Source: an uncultured Treponema sp.
GTDB lineage: Bacteria; Spirochaetota; Spirochaetia; Treponematales; Treponemataceae
DNA: 64,000 bases
Assembly: GCA_910584475.1 (NCBI GenBank)
Contig: CAJUBD010000006.1
Location: 101,491-165,490 of the forward strand
Direction of reading: 5' to 3'
Below, one piece after another: positions 52,479 through 61,994 of the stretch. The position numbers were made by a program, and so were the translations under genes. Below the pieces are notes generated by a model. That model was not told the DNA's origin and did not search any database. It was given only the letters and a program-made list of their open reading frames with translations. Position 1 is the stretch's first letter. Every line of letters begins with the position of its first letter.

Positions 52479-54772
52479 AAAACAAATTTCCCCATCTCCT
52501 TAAAAAGGAATTATTTTCCTACGCCATAAATCCGTTCTATTATGTAGCCTCGATGGTTTTCTGCGCATTCTGCTCCGCAGGATTTTTTTTCGCAGGACAA
52601 TTTTTCGTCGAAGGAAAGGGCAGCGCGTCCTTGTCCCGATTCTTCCTTTTGATGCCGTATATCGCGAGCGTCTTCATTCCGTCGCTTTGCCTGAACGTGA
52701 AAAATCGCGCGCTCGACATGACGCTTCCTTGTTCCGCGCTCGCCTTGTTTTTTTCGCGCGTAATTTCGGCTTTGTTTTTCTTCGCGCTCGCAATTTTGCC
52801 CACCGCGATAGTTCCGCTGTGCGTGAATTTTTTCGGCGACGTTGACTGGGGCGCACTTTTCACGGCGTATCTCGGGATAATTTTTTTCGCGCTCGCCTCG
52901 ATTTCGCTTTGCGTCTTTTTGTCGGAACTCATTCAAAACCGCGCGGCGTATTTTTTCTCTTCGGTACTGATTTTGTCCGCTATAAATTTGGCGCATTTTC
53001 TCCCGACTCTCGCGCCGCTTTCGGATTTTTTTTCCGCGCTGATTCGCTCCATAAGTTTCGCTTGGCATTTCGACTCGGCGGGAAAAGGCGTTCTGGACAC
53101 TCGCGACTTTTTTTTCTACGCCGTCTCCGCAATTCTCTTTTTGTCGCTCGCGGTTTTTACGGCGGAAACTCGCAAAGGAAAAAATTATTTTTCGAGGAAA
53201 AACGCGCTTTCGACTTTCACATTTTTGCTTATCCTGATTTTCGCCGCGCTTGATTCCTCCCGCGTCTACAAACGATTCGACTTGAGCCGCGCGAAGCAGT
53301 TTTCGATTTCGCCTTACACTAAAAGTTTGATTTCGTCCGCCTCCGAAAAAATCCGCATAACCTACTATCGCTCGGCGGAACTCCTCGAACTTTATCCTGA
53401 GGTGCGCGACGTGGGATTTTTCTTGCAGTCGCTCGCGCTAGAAAACAAAAACGTTTCCTTCACGGAACTTGATCCTGCAAGGCGCGGCGAAGAAAAAAAT
53501 CTAAATGATCTCGGAATCCGACATTATCAAATCCAAAGCGTAAAAAACAACCGCGTCGAATTCATCGACACATATTCTGCCATCGTGATTGAATACCTAG
53601 AAGACGCCGAAATAATTCCGCTCGCGTTTTCCACGAATTCGCTTGAATTCGATTTGGCTTTGCGATTGGATTTCCTTTTGAACAAAACGAGCCGAAAAGC
53701 CTATGTTTTGTGTGGCTCGAATATAGAAAACTACAAAGTTTCGCTTCAATGGCTGAACCTTGAAGGCTTCGAGACAGTTACGGTTTCCGATGCGCGTCTT
53801 TTGGCAAAAGCGGAAACATCTTCGCCGCTTGTCCTGTACGGAACGAAAAATCTTTCTCAGGAAGATTCCGCCGCAATCGAGAATTTCGTTTTGCGGGGCG
53901 GGGCGGCTTTGATAATGACTTCTCCTTACGATGCGAACGTGGAGGGCGACTGGGGAATCACGGAAAATTCAGGCGACACTTTCATTCCGGTCTTGGAAAA
54001 ATGGGGCGCGGCTTTTGACCTTGCGCTGGCGGCTGACATTTCGAACGTTCGAGCGAGTTTCTATTCCGCGGCGGACGCGCAAAATCCCCAAAGCGAATAC
54101 AAGTACGTGAACTATCCGCTTTGGATAGACCTTTTGCCGCAAGAAGACGCGCCTCAAGGCCTTGAGTTTTTTTGGGCAAGCCCGATTCGCATTACAAACG
54201 ATTCGGCAGAACCGATTTTTTTCACGAGCGGCGCTTCGTGGGTCTTTCTTCCCGACACGCGCGGAAATTTCACCTCGTCGCTTTTCGAGACAAATCCGTT
54301 TACGATTCCGAAAGCCGCTCCCGAAAACGGAGACTTTTCGCAAAAACGACAGTCAGCCCTCGGCGCGAAAATTACAGGGAAGATTTCAGGGCTTTACAAT
54401 TCTCTTGAAAATCCATCGCCGCGCGTAACACTGATTTCAGGACAGTATTTTGCAAGCGACCTGCTTCTTGCGATGGCGGGCGGAGAAACGGGAGATTATC
54501 GCAACTTGAATTTTTTGAGCACGGAGCTTTTGCGATTGAACGGGGAAAATGATTTATCGCAATTAAAGAATTCAGGCGGCGCGGACACGCGCCTTTATAA
54601 AATCACGGGCGCGGAAGAAGCCGCCCGCGCAATCCGAAAAACGCTTGCGATAAACTTTTTGCTAGTGCCGCTTGCGATTGTTTTGATAATGGCGGTTTTC
54701 TTTATCGCAAGAAAAAATCGCAAGGGAAAAATGCTGATTTATTACAAAGAAATTGGCGGAGGAAAAAAATGA
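52475..54772 (+). CDS. ABC-2-type permease fused to a GldG-like domain
   Basis: 765 residues. The first ~240 residues are an ABC-2 permease with six predicted helices (FYYVASMVFCAFCSAGFFF, VISALFFFALAILPTAIVPL, LTFAILLILIFAALDSSRV). Residues ~260-690 are an ABC_transp_aux/GldG-like extracytoplasmic part (IRITYYRSAELLELYPEVRD, VIEYLEDAEIIPLAFS, SGGADTRLY). A final helix is near the C terminus (FLLVPLAIVLIMAVFFIA). It begins with an overlap with the restriction enzyme gene. Its natural ATPase is at 49699. Confidence 0.8.
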   Translation: MKNKFPHLLKKELFSYAINPFYYVASMVFCAFCSAGFFFAGQFFVEGKGSASLSRFFLLMPYIASVFIPSLCLNVKNRALDMTLPCSALALFFSRVISALFFFALAILPTAIVPLCVNFFGDVDWGALFTAYLGIIFFALASISLCVFLSELIQNRAAYFFSSVLILSAINLAHFLPTLAPLSDFFSALIRSISFAWHFDSAGKGVLDTRDFFFYAVSAILFLSLAVFTAETRKGKNYFSRKNALSTFTFLLILIFAALDSSRVYKRFDLSRAKQFSISPYTKSLISSASEKIRITYYRSAELLELYPEVRDVGFFLQSLALENKNVSFTELDPARRGEEKNLNDLGIRHYQIQSVKNNRVEFIDTYSAIVIEYLEDAEIIPLAFSTNSLEFDLALRLDFLLNKTSRKAYVLCGSNIENYKVSLQWLNLEGFETVTVSDARLLAKAETSSPLVLYGTKNLSQEDSAAIENFVLRGGAALIMTSPYDANVEGDWGITENSGDTFIPVLEKWGAAFDLALAADISNVRASFYSAADAQNPQSEYKYVNYPLWIDLLPQEDAPQGLEFFWASPIRITNDSAEPIFFTSGASWVFLPDTRGNFTSSLFETNPFTIPKAAPENGDFSQKRQSALGAKITGKISGLYNSLENPSPRVTLISGQYFASDLLLAMAGGETGDYRNLNFLSTELLRLNGENDLSQLKNSGGADTRLYKITGAEEAARAIRKTLAINFLLVPLAIVLIMAVFFIARKNRKGKMLIYYKEIGGGKK

Positions 54773-55746
54773 AATTTGTTCTTATCGCAAAAAAATTCTT
54801 TTTGCAAATGCTCCTTGCCATTCTTGTAGCGATTTTTTTTATCGCAAGTCCGAAAGGTGAAAAATCTTTTGAAACCACGCTTGTGAATCCGAAATATGAA
54901 ATCGATGAAATTTTCTTGCGCTACGAAAAAGAGGGAAGCGCGAGGATTTCAAAACGCGGCGCGTTTTGGATTTGCGATTACATTTCGCCTGACGGAAAAA
55001 AAGCCGTCTTTCCATGCGACAATACAGCGGTCAAAAATCTACTCGACCATTCTCGAAACATTGTCAAGGTGTACGAAATTTCAGACAGTTTGAAAAACAA
55101 GGATTCTTTGGGTTTGTCGCAAGATGATGCTTTTTGCCTTGAATTTTCGCAGAATGGAGAAATCGTTTCTAGGATTTTCTTTGGCGCGGCGGATGCAAGG
55201 CGCAGAATCGCGTTTTATGTTGACAAGCAAAAAAAAATATACTGTACGGATTCTGCGATTTTGGCATACCTCACGGTTTCGCCCGACTTTTGGTGCGACC
55301 CGAACATTTTTCCCGAAAGCGTTTGCGGCGATTTAAGCGATGCGGTTTCGCTTGCGATAATGTATCCCTACGAAGGAGAACGCCGCGCCGCGAAAAATTC
55401 CGGCGAAGAGAATTCCGTGGGAAAAATCGCGCGTCTTCGTCACGGAAAAGTTTCTTTGGAAGAAATCCCAGATTTTTGGAGCGAAAAATGGCGTTTCGTT
55501 CTTCAATGCGAATTTTCTGAAGAATTTGCCTTTGCGTCAAAGGTGAAAATTGACGACGGAAAAGGAAACATTTACCAAGCGTTCTTCAAGCCGACTAAAG
55601 GCGCGGAAGGCGACTATTTTTGTAGATTTGTCGGGTTTCCTTCCGCCGCTCGAAGCGAAAGCGAGTCGCTTGCGATAAAATCCTTAGACTATGTTACGAC
55701 CGTTAGCGCGTGGACATTCACGCAGATTTTCGGCGAGCAAGATTAG
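54769..55746 (+). CDS. DUF4340-family envelope protein
   Basis: 325 residues. N-terminal helix KFFLQMLLAILVAIFFI and an extracytoplasmic domain (SARISKRGAFWICDYISPDG, IFFGAADARRRIAFYVD). DUF4340 proteins accompany GldG/GldF-type permeases. Overlaps the permease stop by ATGA. It ends the ABC/Gld operon. Confidence 0.75.
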   Translation: MKFVLIAKKFFLQMLLAILVAIFFIASPKGEKSFETTLVNPKYEIDEIFLRYEKEGSARISKRGAFWICDYISPDGKKAVFPCDNTAVKNLLDHSRNIVKVYEISDSLKNKDSLGLSQDDAFCLEFSQNGEIVSRIFFGAADARRRIAFYVDKQKKIYCTDSAILAYLTVSPDFWCDPNIFPESVCGDLSDAVSLAIMYPYEGERRAAKNSGEENSVGKIARLRHGKVSLEEIPDFWSEKWRFVLQCEFSEEFAFASKVKIDDGKGNIYQAFFKPTKGAEGDYFCRFVGFPSAARSESESLAIKSLDYVTTVSAWTFTQIFGEQD

Positions 55747-55834
55747 ACTTGACGATGGAACGCTGCTGATATTCTGGATGGACACATATCAATTCTTTAT
55801 CGCAAACGAGAAATAATCCTTCTCTTGCGATGAC

Positions 55835-56491
55835 TTACGCGAAAATCATTATGAGAAGCGTAAGCGCGTTGTACAAAAAATGCGCTATGAATCCTGCCTT
55901 GATGCCGCGAGTTTTTTTAACGCAATTCCTCAAGACAAGACCGGCAAAAATCGCGTTCAAGACCGCAAGTATTCCGTTTGAAAGATGCGCCGCTCCGAAA
56001 AGCAAAACCGAAAGGATTTCAGCGCAAATTTGCGATAGTTTTTTTTCTTCGCCGAAAAGCTTTTTTATCGAAAGCGGCAAATACGCCCTGTAGATCACTT
56101 CTTCCGAAAATGCGGCGAACGCCAAATTCGCGGCGCAAAAAACGCCCTGAAAAAATGTCTTTGGAAAAACCATTTCCGCTTGTGGACGCAATCTCAGAAA
56201 AAATCCAAGCGTTTCAAAAAATGCCGCGGACAGGCACAGGCATCCGAATGCCTTGAAAAATTGCGATGCGAGAAAAATGTCGCGAAAACCGCCTTTTTTT
56301 TCTTGAACGAATTCATTTTTCAAATTCGCGTAAACTGCCAAAGACGCGGCAAAGCACAGCGCGCCCCACGGTGAAATTCCCGTAAAGTATACGACACTTC
56401 TTTTCGCTGTCAAAAATGGCGCGGCAATCGGAGGAGCTATAAAAAGCAATAATATTGCAAAAAACTCTAGATAAAATTTTAATTTTGTCAT
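55835..56491 (-). CDS. CPBP-family intramembrane metalloprotease
   Basis: 218 residues with several transmembrane helices. The CPBP (Abi/CAAX protease) motifs are present: EEVIYRAYLP (EExxxR), a central AAHLSNG (HxxxN) and HFLYNALTLL. These bind the catalytic metal. Roles range from protein maturation to bacteriocin self-immunity. The gene is convergent with the operon before it and divergent from the PilZ-like gene. Confidence 0.8.
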   Translation of the reverse strand: MTKLKFYLEFFAILLLFIAPPIAAPFLTAKRSVVYFTGISPWGALCFAASLAVYANLKNEFVQEKKGGFRDIFLASQFFKAFGCLCLSAAFFETLGFFLRLRPQAEMVFPKTFFQGVFCAANLAFAAFSEEVIYRAYLPLSIKKLFGEEKKLSQICAEILSVLLFGAAHLSNGILAVLNAIFAGLVLRNCVKKTRGIKAGFIAHFLYNALTLLIMIFA

Positions 56492-56566
56492 ATAATATAA
56501 ATAGGGCTTTTGCTTTTAACCTAACGCATTTTGCGTTGTTATTCAAGTGCTTAAAGAAGGTTCGAT

Positions 56567-57733
56567 TTGTTTTTTAGCATACTGATAGTCGTTTTGGGTA
56601 TAGTGGTTCTTCTCTTGCTGTTTTGGCTCTACAAGGTGTTCAGCCTGAAGATTGAATTTTACGCTACGGGGCTGGATTCGAAATTCACTTTGCCTGAAAT
56701 CACTATGCTTTGGAAACTCGGAAAAGACACAAATATGGAAGAGCCTCTTTCGCTGTTTTTTTCCGTAAAGGCTCTCTCGAATTGCATTTCGCAGATCATA
56801 GAAAATTCAAAAAAGGTCGGCACGGAAAACACTCCTCAAATACAGAATTTTTTGGGGAAACTCTACAAGTTCCGCACGAAACTGGAACTCGCCTCCGACA
56901 GCAAGCGCGGGCTTGAATCCTCGCGCGCCTTGGACAACAACCAAAAGATTCGCATTGTCTTGAAAGGCGCGGGCGTTTTCGCCTCGAAAATCATAAACAA
57001 CGGCGGCGAAATTACGGTTTCCATACCGGTCCAAGATGGAAAAGTAAAGTTGCAGTCCAATCAATGGGAAGGAAAAAACATCAGCGTTTATCTTTGGCGA
57101 AAGGGCGACGCGGGATATGTTTTCGACACGAAAGTAGTCCGTACGGGAGTCTTTTTGGGAAATCCCGCCTTGTTTTTGCAGCATTCGGAAAATCTTTTGC
57201 GCACCCAAAAGCGGAAGTCCATCCGCACGGAATGTCAGATAAAGGCGCAGCTTTATATCATAAAGTCCAAAATCACCGACTATTCGACAGTGGAGACGGC
57301 TCCCGGCTACCAATGTCTCATCGAGGACATAAGCAGCGACGGCGCGTTGGTGCGAATAGGCGGAAAGGGAATCGCAAACGTTCAGATGAAAATCCAATTT
57401 GAACTTGAAGGCACTCTCATAGTCATGTACACGGTTGTCCGTTCCGTCGAATACAACGCCGCGAACAATCAGTCCCGCCTGCATTTGGAATGCATTCATT
57501 TGGATCCGGCGATGAGGAACGCGATTTTGACTTTCGTATACAAGATCATTCCGGAAGAACAAAAGAACGCCGAAGCCGCACTCAATGAACTTGAAAAGGA
57601 AGAAGATGAAGCATCCACGCAGAAAGACGATGCGAAGGAAAAAACTTCGTCTGAAATCGACAGCTCGCTGGCATCGCCAGTGGTCGTAGATCCGTTTGAG
57701 TTGGCGACAGAAGAAGTCGACATAGAAGAGTAA
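56567..57733 (+). CDS. PilZ-domain protein
   Basis: 388 residues from a TTG start (AAAGAAGG upstream). An N-terminal hydrophobic helix (FSILIVVLGIVVLLLLFWLY) anchors it. Residues ~210-330 form a PilZ domain with RKSIRTECQIKA (RxxxR) and IEDISSDGALV (D/NxSxxG), the c-di-GMP site. The C-terminal tail is acidic (EKEEDEASTQKDDAKEK). It would bind c-di-GMP in the cytoplasm; motility or envelope targets are possible. Confidence 0.8.
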   Translation: MFFSILIVVLGIVVLLLLFWLYKVFSLKIEFYATGLDSKFTLPEITMLWKLGKDTNMEEPLSLFFSVKALSNCISQIIENSKKVGTENTPQIQNFLGKLYKFRTKLELASDSKRGLESSRALDNNQKIRIVLKGAGVFASKIINNGGEITVSIPVQDGKVKLQSNQWEGKNISVYLWRKGDAGYVFDTKVVRTGVFLGNPALFLQHSENLLRTQKRKSIRTECQIKAQLYIIKSKITDYSTVETAPGYQCLIEDISSDGALVRIGGKGIANVQMKIQFELEGTLIVMYTVVRSVEYNAANNQSRLHLECIHLDPAMRNAILTFVYKIIPEEQKNAEAALNELEKEEDEASTQKDDAKEKTSSEIDSSLASPVVVDPFELATEEVDIEE

Positions 57734-57865
57734 TTTGAAGATCAACTGTCACTTCCGCTTGAAACTTCGCGCCACACACCGTTGCGAAGGCATTTCATTG
57801 CGAAGTGGCATAAAAAGTCAATCGTGATTTTCCAAAATCGCCCTTGATTTTTTATGGGAGTTTTT

Positions 57866-59035
57866 ATGAGAAAAAATGCTTTGTGCGCTTTATGCCTCTT
57901 GCTTTTTGTAGCGTATTGCTTTTCACAAAAATACGCTACGAGCCAAGAACCTCTCGTACAGTTCGTAAAGGGCGACATAGTTCAAAAGACTGCCGCGGTA
58001 AAGGGTTCGGGGGAAGATTCTTCGCTTGCGAAAAACGCGCTTGACTTTGTGGTGCAAAACGCGGCGCTGCTCGAAGGCGACCGCGACTTGGCGGCTCTTG
58101 CCGTAGCGGGAATCCTTTCGTATCCTGCGACAGAATACGAAAATTCGCCTGAGAATGTCACGGAACTTTTCAAAAGCGTCTTTTACGGAATAGACGACGC
58201 GACCGTTCGGATAAGCGTATTTGACAAGCTCGCGCTTTTCTACGCGGGAAAGCCTTTCGAGGGTACCGTAAATTTTGTAAACGAATATCTCATGCAGAAA
58301 ATAGCGTCGGCCGCTCCGCTCGACGGCACTGTGAGAAAATCTGTCGAAGTCTTGGGCAAAATGGGAAACGGCTCGTCATTTACAGGCCTTTATTCTATTT
58401 TGCAGACCAGGATTTGGCAGGATGTCCATCCGGCGGTCACGGAAACGCTCGTCGCGATCGCCGACAAGTCGCTGAACAACATAATCGACGCCATAAACAA
58501 CGCCGATTTGACAGAACTTAAGCTTTTGTTCCAAATCTATGAAAAAAATGATAAAATTTCTTCGACTTTGCGTTCTGAAATCGCAAATCAAATGCTAAAC
58601 TCCGCTATTATTATATCGGGGAATTCATCCCTTTCGAGAGACCTTGCGGAATTTCAACTCGACTGCGCGAAAATCCTCGCCGAAAATCAGTGGACTCGCG
58701 CATCTGAGCTGGGCAGAAATTATTTCAACATTGCGAAAGTCGCTTACGAAGTGAACTTTTTGTCCGGCGAACAGTTTGCTGAAGTCATCGCCTGCGTGGA
58801 AGTGCTCGCTTCCAAAACGGCGGTGCGGCCTTTGGCAGAATATATGGATCAACTAAACAAGGCTCAAGAAGGCGGAAAAATCCCCGACAAGTCAGTAGTG
58901 CTTGCCATCATAAACGCGCTGGGAGCGTTGGGCGACAAATCCGCATTTGACTGCCTTTTGTATGTAACGTACTTGGACTACCCGGAGGAAGTAACGTCCG
59001 CCGCTCGTAACGCACTTACGAGACTCAAATGGTAA
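57866..59035 (+). CDS. Exported helical-repeat (HEAT-like) protein
   Basis: 389 residues from ATG 57866, where GGGAG lies upstream; the earlier ATG 57854 has none. A signal peptide (MRKNALCALCLLLFVAYCFS) is followed by helical repeats such as ADKSLNNIIDAINN, ALGALGDKSAFDCLLYV and VTSAARNALTRLK, HEAT-like. Its stop overlaps the comEC start. Function unknown; treponemes carry several such proteins. Confidence 0.6.
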   Translation: MRKNALCALCLLLFVAYCFSQKYATSQEPLVQFVKGDIVQKTAAVKGSGEDSSLAKNALDFVVQNAALLEGDRDLAALAVAGILSYPATEYENSPENVTELFKSVFYGIDDATVRISVFDKLALFYAGKPFEGTVNFVNEYLMQKIASAAPLDGTVRKSVEVLGKMGNGSSFTGLYSILQTRIWQDVHPAVTETLVAIADKSLNNIIDAINNADLTELKLLFQIYEKNDKISSTLRSEIANQMLNSAIIISGNSSLSRDLAEFQLDCAKILAENQWTRASELGRNYFNIAKVAYEVNFLSGEQFAEVIACVEVLASKTAVRPLAEYMDQLNKAQEGGKIPDKSVVLAIINALGALGDKSAFDCLLYVTYLDYPEEVTSAARNALTRLKW

Positions 59036-60369
59036 AAAGGACATTTTCATTTTTCCTCAAAAAGTTGCGCGAAAACCCGCTGGTTTTGCCAGCGGTGATT
59101 TTGGCGGCGGCTTTCTATTCGGGCGTTCTGCGCGTCAGTTTTGAAAAGCCTTGCCGCGCTCTCTTTCCAAGCCAAAAAATTTCAAGGATTTCGGGAACTG
59201 TGGTCTCAAATCCCGCGCGCGTTTCAGACTATAAAAATTCTTACCGTATTAAAGTCAGACTGGATTCGGCGTGGACGAAAGATGGCGCGATTTCTCAAGC
59301 GGACGGAGTGGCGGAAGTCTTCGTTCCGACATCGCTTTACGAAATCTATTCGCCAGGAAAACTGTATTCGGCATGGCGCGGAGAAAAGATAAAATTTTTG
59401 ATGGACAGCGGCGCGAAAATCGAATTGCTCGTCGTTCCCAAAGAAGTGAAAGACTATCGCGGCGGAACTGCTCGAACTAAAACAGAATTTCATGTGACGA
59501 AAATCGAAAAGTGCGTCTGGCAGAAATCCGGCGTTGGATTTGCCCGCGGCATTTTCATGCGCTTGCAAAAAATCCGCGCGCTTTCGCGTCTTCACTTTAC
59601 GCGCCTCATGTACGCATGGGGAAAGGCGGGCGGCTTGGTTCTCGCGCTGCTTTCAGGCTCTCGCGAATATTTGTCGGGAGGAATAAGCGAGGCTTTTCGC
59701 AACGCGGGCTTGAGCCACATTCTCGCCTTGAGCGGAATGCACCTTTCGCTTTTTTCTGGAATGGCGTTTTTCCTCGGAAGAAAAACTTTCGGCAAGCGTT
59801 TCGCTCCGGCATTTGAAATTTTCGCGATAGCGCTTTTCTTTTGGTTCGCGGGAAAGTCTCCCTCTCTTTTCAGGGCGTTGATTTGTTCGCTTTGCGTCAT
59901 TTTCAGCGCGATTTTTCACATAAAAATAAAAAGCATGCTGAATGTGCTCGCGTTCAGCTTTTTGCTTCACATCGCTATTTTTCCTGCCGACATGTTCGAT
60001 TTGGGATTCATGCTTTCTTACGGCGCGCTCGCGGGCATATTGTGCTTCAACGAACTTATCGCAAGGCCCTTGAGCCGAATATTTCCGCATCACATAAAGA
60101 ACAGTTTGGCACAATCGAGCGGAGCGCAAGTTTTCACGATTCCGATTTGCATGAAATTCTTTAAAGTCATAACTCCGATGGGAATATTTGCGAGCGCGGC
60201 AGTTTCTCCGATTGTGACGGTTTTCGTATACCTTTCGCTAGCATTTATCGTGCTGAGCTTGCTGTGCCCATTCTTCGCGCCAATTTGCGGCGGCGTTTTG
60301 GGCGCGTTTTACTTCGTCCTTGAAAAATGCGTTTTTATTTTCGCCAAATTTCCAAGGCTGAAATTTTAG
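59029..60369 (+). CDS. comEC: ComEC/Rec2-family DNA-uptake channel, lacking the C-terminal lactamase domain
   Basis: 446 residues. N-terminal DUF4131-like region (SRISGTVVSNPARVSD), then a ComEC competence core (SGGISEAFRNAGLSHILALSG, MHLSLFSGMAFFLG) with helices to the end. Full ComEC proteins are ~750 residues and end in a metallo-beta-lactamase domain; this one ends before it. It overlaps the HEAT-like gene. DNA uptake in this organism is not established, so the role may be partial. Confidence 0.8.
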   Translation: MVKRTFSFFLKKLRENPLVLPAVILAAAFYSGVLRVSFEKPCRALFPSQKISRISGTVVSNPARVSDYKNSYRIKVRLDSAWTKDGAISQADGVAEVFVPTSLYEIYSPGKLYSAWRGEKIKFLMDSGAKIELLVVPKEVKDYRGGTARTKTEFHVTKIEKCVWQKSGVGFARGIFMRLQKIRALSRLHFTRLMYAWGKAGGLVLALLSGSREYLSGGISEAFRNAGLSHILALSGMHLSLFSGMAFFLGRKTFGKRFAPAFEIFAIALFFWFAGKSPSLFRALICSLCVIFSAIFHIKIKSMLNVLAFSFLLHIAIFPADMFDLGFMLSYGALAGILCFNELIARPLSRIFPHHIKNSLAQSSGAQVFTIPICMKFFKVITPMGIFASAAVSPIVTVFVYLSLAFIVLSLLCPFFAPICGGVLGAFYFVLEKCVFIFAKFPRLKF

Positions 60370-60412
60370 AAACTGTTTTTAGGCGTTCAACAAATTCGCT
60401 CGCAACAAACAT

Positions 60413-60489
60413 CTAGAAAACTTCTTAAAACGTGCGCTATTTCATACAAGTATGTTGTACAAAATATCACACTTTGAGAAACTTTCTAG
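60413..60489. terminator. Hairpin between convergent comEC and folC
   Basis: CTAGAAA (60413-60419) pairs with TTTCTAG (60483-60489). Inner pairing is weaker. It lies in the gap where the two genes converge; no strong T run follows. Confidence 0.4.
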
Positions 60490-60505
60490 GCAGCGCGGCT
60501 TGGTT

Positions 60506-61939
60506 TTACGGACTTTGTTTTACGAAGCCGCCTTGCGATAAAGAAAGAATTTCCGCCGCCAAATAAAACGAGCCTGTCGCGAGCAAGACTGCGTTTTCTT
60601 TTGCCGCCGAAGACAGCGCAAAGTCCAAAGCCGACTCGATGTTTTCCTCAAGCGTAAATTCGATTCCCGCATTCTTGAACGCTTCGGCGCATTTTTTCGG
60701 GTCGCTTTTTTTCGCGCCGTTCAAAGAGGTGAGCGTGACTTTTTGGAAACGCGCTTCCTTCAAGATTTTCGCGATGCCTTCAATGTCCTTGTCCGCGGCG
60801 CATGCGAAAAGCAAGTGCGCAGGATTTTCCGAATGGCTTTTCGCGACGCCGCTTTCGCCGAAAATCGAATTGAACGTCTCAAGCGTTCCGCGAATGGAAG
60901 ATACAGTGTGTGCGCCGTCCAAGACGAAGAAAGTTTTCGCGCCTCCATTCTCATGGCTTTCAACTTTTGGAAACGTCATTATCTCAAAGCGCGCTCGCAA
61001 CGCCGCCCTTTCCAGACCGCGCTCTATTTGGCTTTCCGTGATTTTCGGAAAAGCGAGGCGGACTGCCGCCGCCGCCAAGAACGCGTTCTTCGCCTGCACT
61101 TCGCCGAGCAAGCGCATCTTCGCCTTGATCGGGCGCGAGAAAATCTTCGATGAAAATTCCGTAGTCATGAAAAAGCCGTTGCGCTTGGATTCGCTTTCGT
61201 CTCGCCCATAGGAAAAATCTATTTTTTCGAGCAAGTCGTCGGCGAAGAAAATCGGCGCGCTCATTTCAGCGGCTTTCTTTCGGAAAACTTCGCGCACGGA
61301 AGGCGGGCAGGCGGCGCACAGGACGCTCGTTCTTTCCTTGATGATTCCCGCTTTCTCCGCCGCGATTTTTTCGAGCGTATCGCCTAGGAATTCCGTGTGC
61401 TCAAGTTCGATTGTATTTATCACGCATATTTTCGGGCGGACGATGTTCGTCGCGTCGAGCCTTCCTCCAAGCCCCACCTCAAAAACGCTCGCGTCAACTT
61501 TTGCCTCACGGAAGCACAAGAACGCGTAGAGCGTCACAAGTTCAAACCATGTGACGCTTCGTCCTTTGGGAAGCGGAGACTTCGTGTTTTTTTCCGCGTT
61601 ATGCAAAACCGAGTCGATTTTCTCGCGCATTTCGTCCGCGCATTTCTCATAGATTTCATCTGGGAAAGGGATTCCGTTTTGCGTGACACGCTCATAGAAA
61701 TCCAAGATGTGCGGGGAAGTGTAAAGCCCTGTTTTCATTCCCGCCTCCGAAAGTATGCTCGAGACCATCCGCGATACCGAGCCTTTTCCCTTCGAGCCTG
61801 CGATGTGGACGCAAGGATACGCCTGTTCGGGATTGCCGAAAAGTTTCGCGAGGGATTCCATCATGTCGAGCCAAAAGATGTTTTTTTGCGGCAGTTTCTC
61901 GAAGTTGAGGAACGTGTCGAGCCATTCTTGGAAATTCAT
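60506..61939 (-). CDS. folC: Dihydrofolate synthase/folylpolyglutamate synthase
   Basis: 477 residues. FolC adds glutamate to folates (and dihydropteroate). ATP site GSKGKGSVSRMVSSI, then TSPHILDFYERV, FEVGLGGRLDATNIV and HTEFLGDTLEKIAAEKAGI are all FolC motifs; a C-terminal MurC/D/E-like ligase domain includes FVLDGAHTVSS. Start ATG 61939. Divergent from trpS, with the two promoters overlapping in ~55 bp. Confidence 0.9.
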   Translation of the reverse strand: MNFQEWLDTFLNFEKLPQKNIFWLDMMESLAKLFGNPEQAYPCVHIAGSKGKGSVSRMVSSILSEAGMKTGLYTSPHILDFYERVTQNGIPFPDEIYEKCADEMREKIDSVLHNAEKNTKSPLPKGRSVTWFELVTLYAFLCFREAKVDASVFEVGLGGRLDATNIVRPKICVINTIELEHTEFLGDTLEKIAAEKAGIIKERTSVLCAACPPSVREVFRKKAAEMSAPIFFADDLLEKIDFSYGRDESESKRNGFFMTTEFSSKIFSRPIKAKMRLLGEVQAKNAFLAAAAVRLAFPKITESQIERGLERAALRARFEIMTFPKVESHENGGAKTFFVLDGAHTVSSIRGTLETFNSIFGESGVAKSHSENPAHLLFACAADKDIEGIAKILKEARFQKVTLTSLNGAKKSDPKKCAEAFKNAGIEFTLEENIESALDFALSSAAKENAVLLATGSFYLAAEILSLSQGGFVKQSP

Positions 61940-61959
61940 TTGTCCAAATATAACTCATC

Positions 61960-61988
61960 TTGAAAAAAAAATCTATATGTTGTAGAAT
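61960..61988 (+). promoter_or_regulatory. Promoter of trpS, leaderless
   Basis: TTGAAA (61960-61965), 17 bp, TAGAAT (61983-61988), six bases (GAATTT), then ATG 61995. No ribosome site. Confidence 0.7.
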
Positions 61989-61994
61989 GAATTT

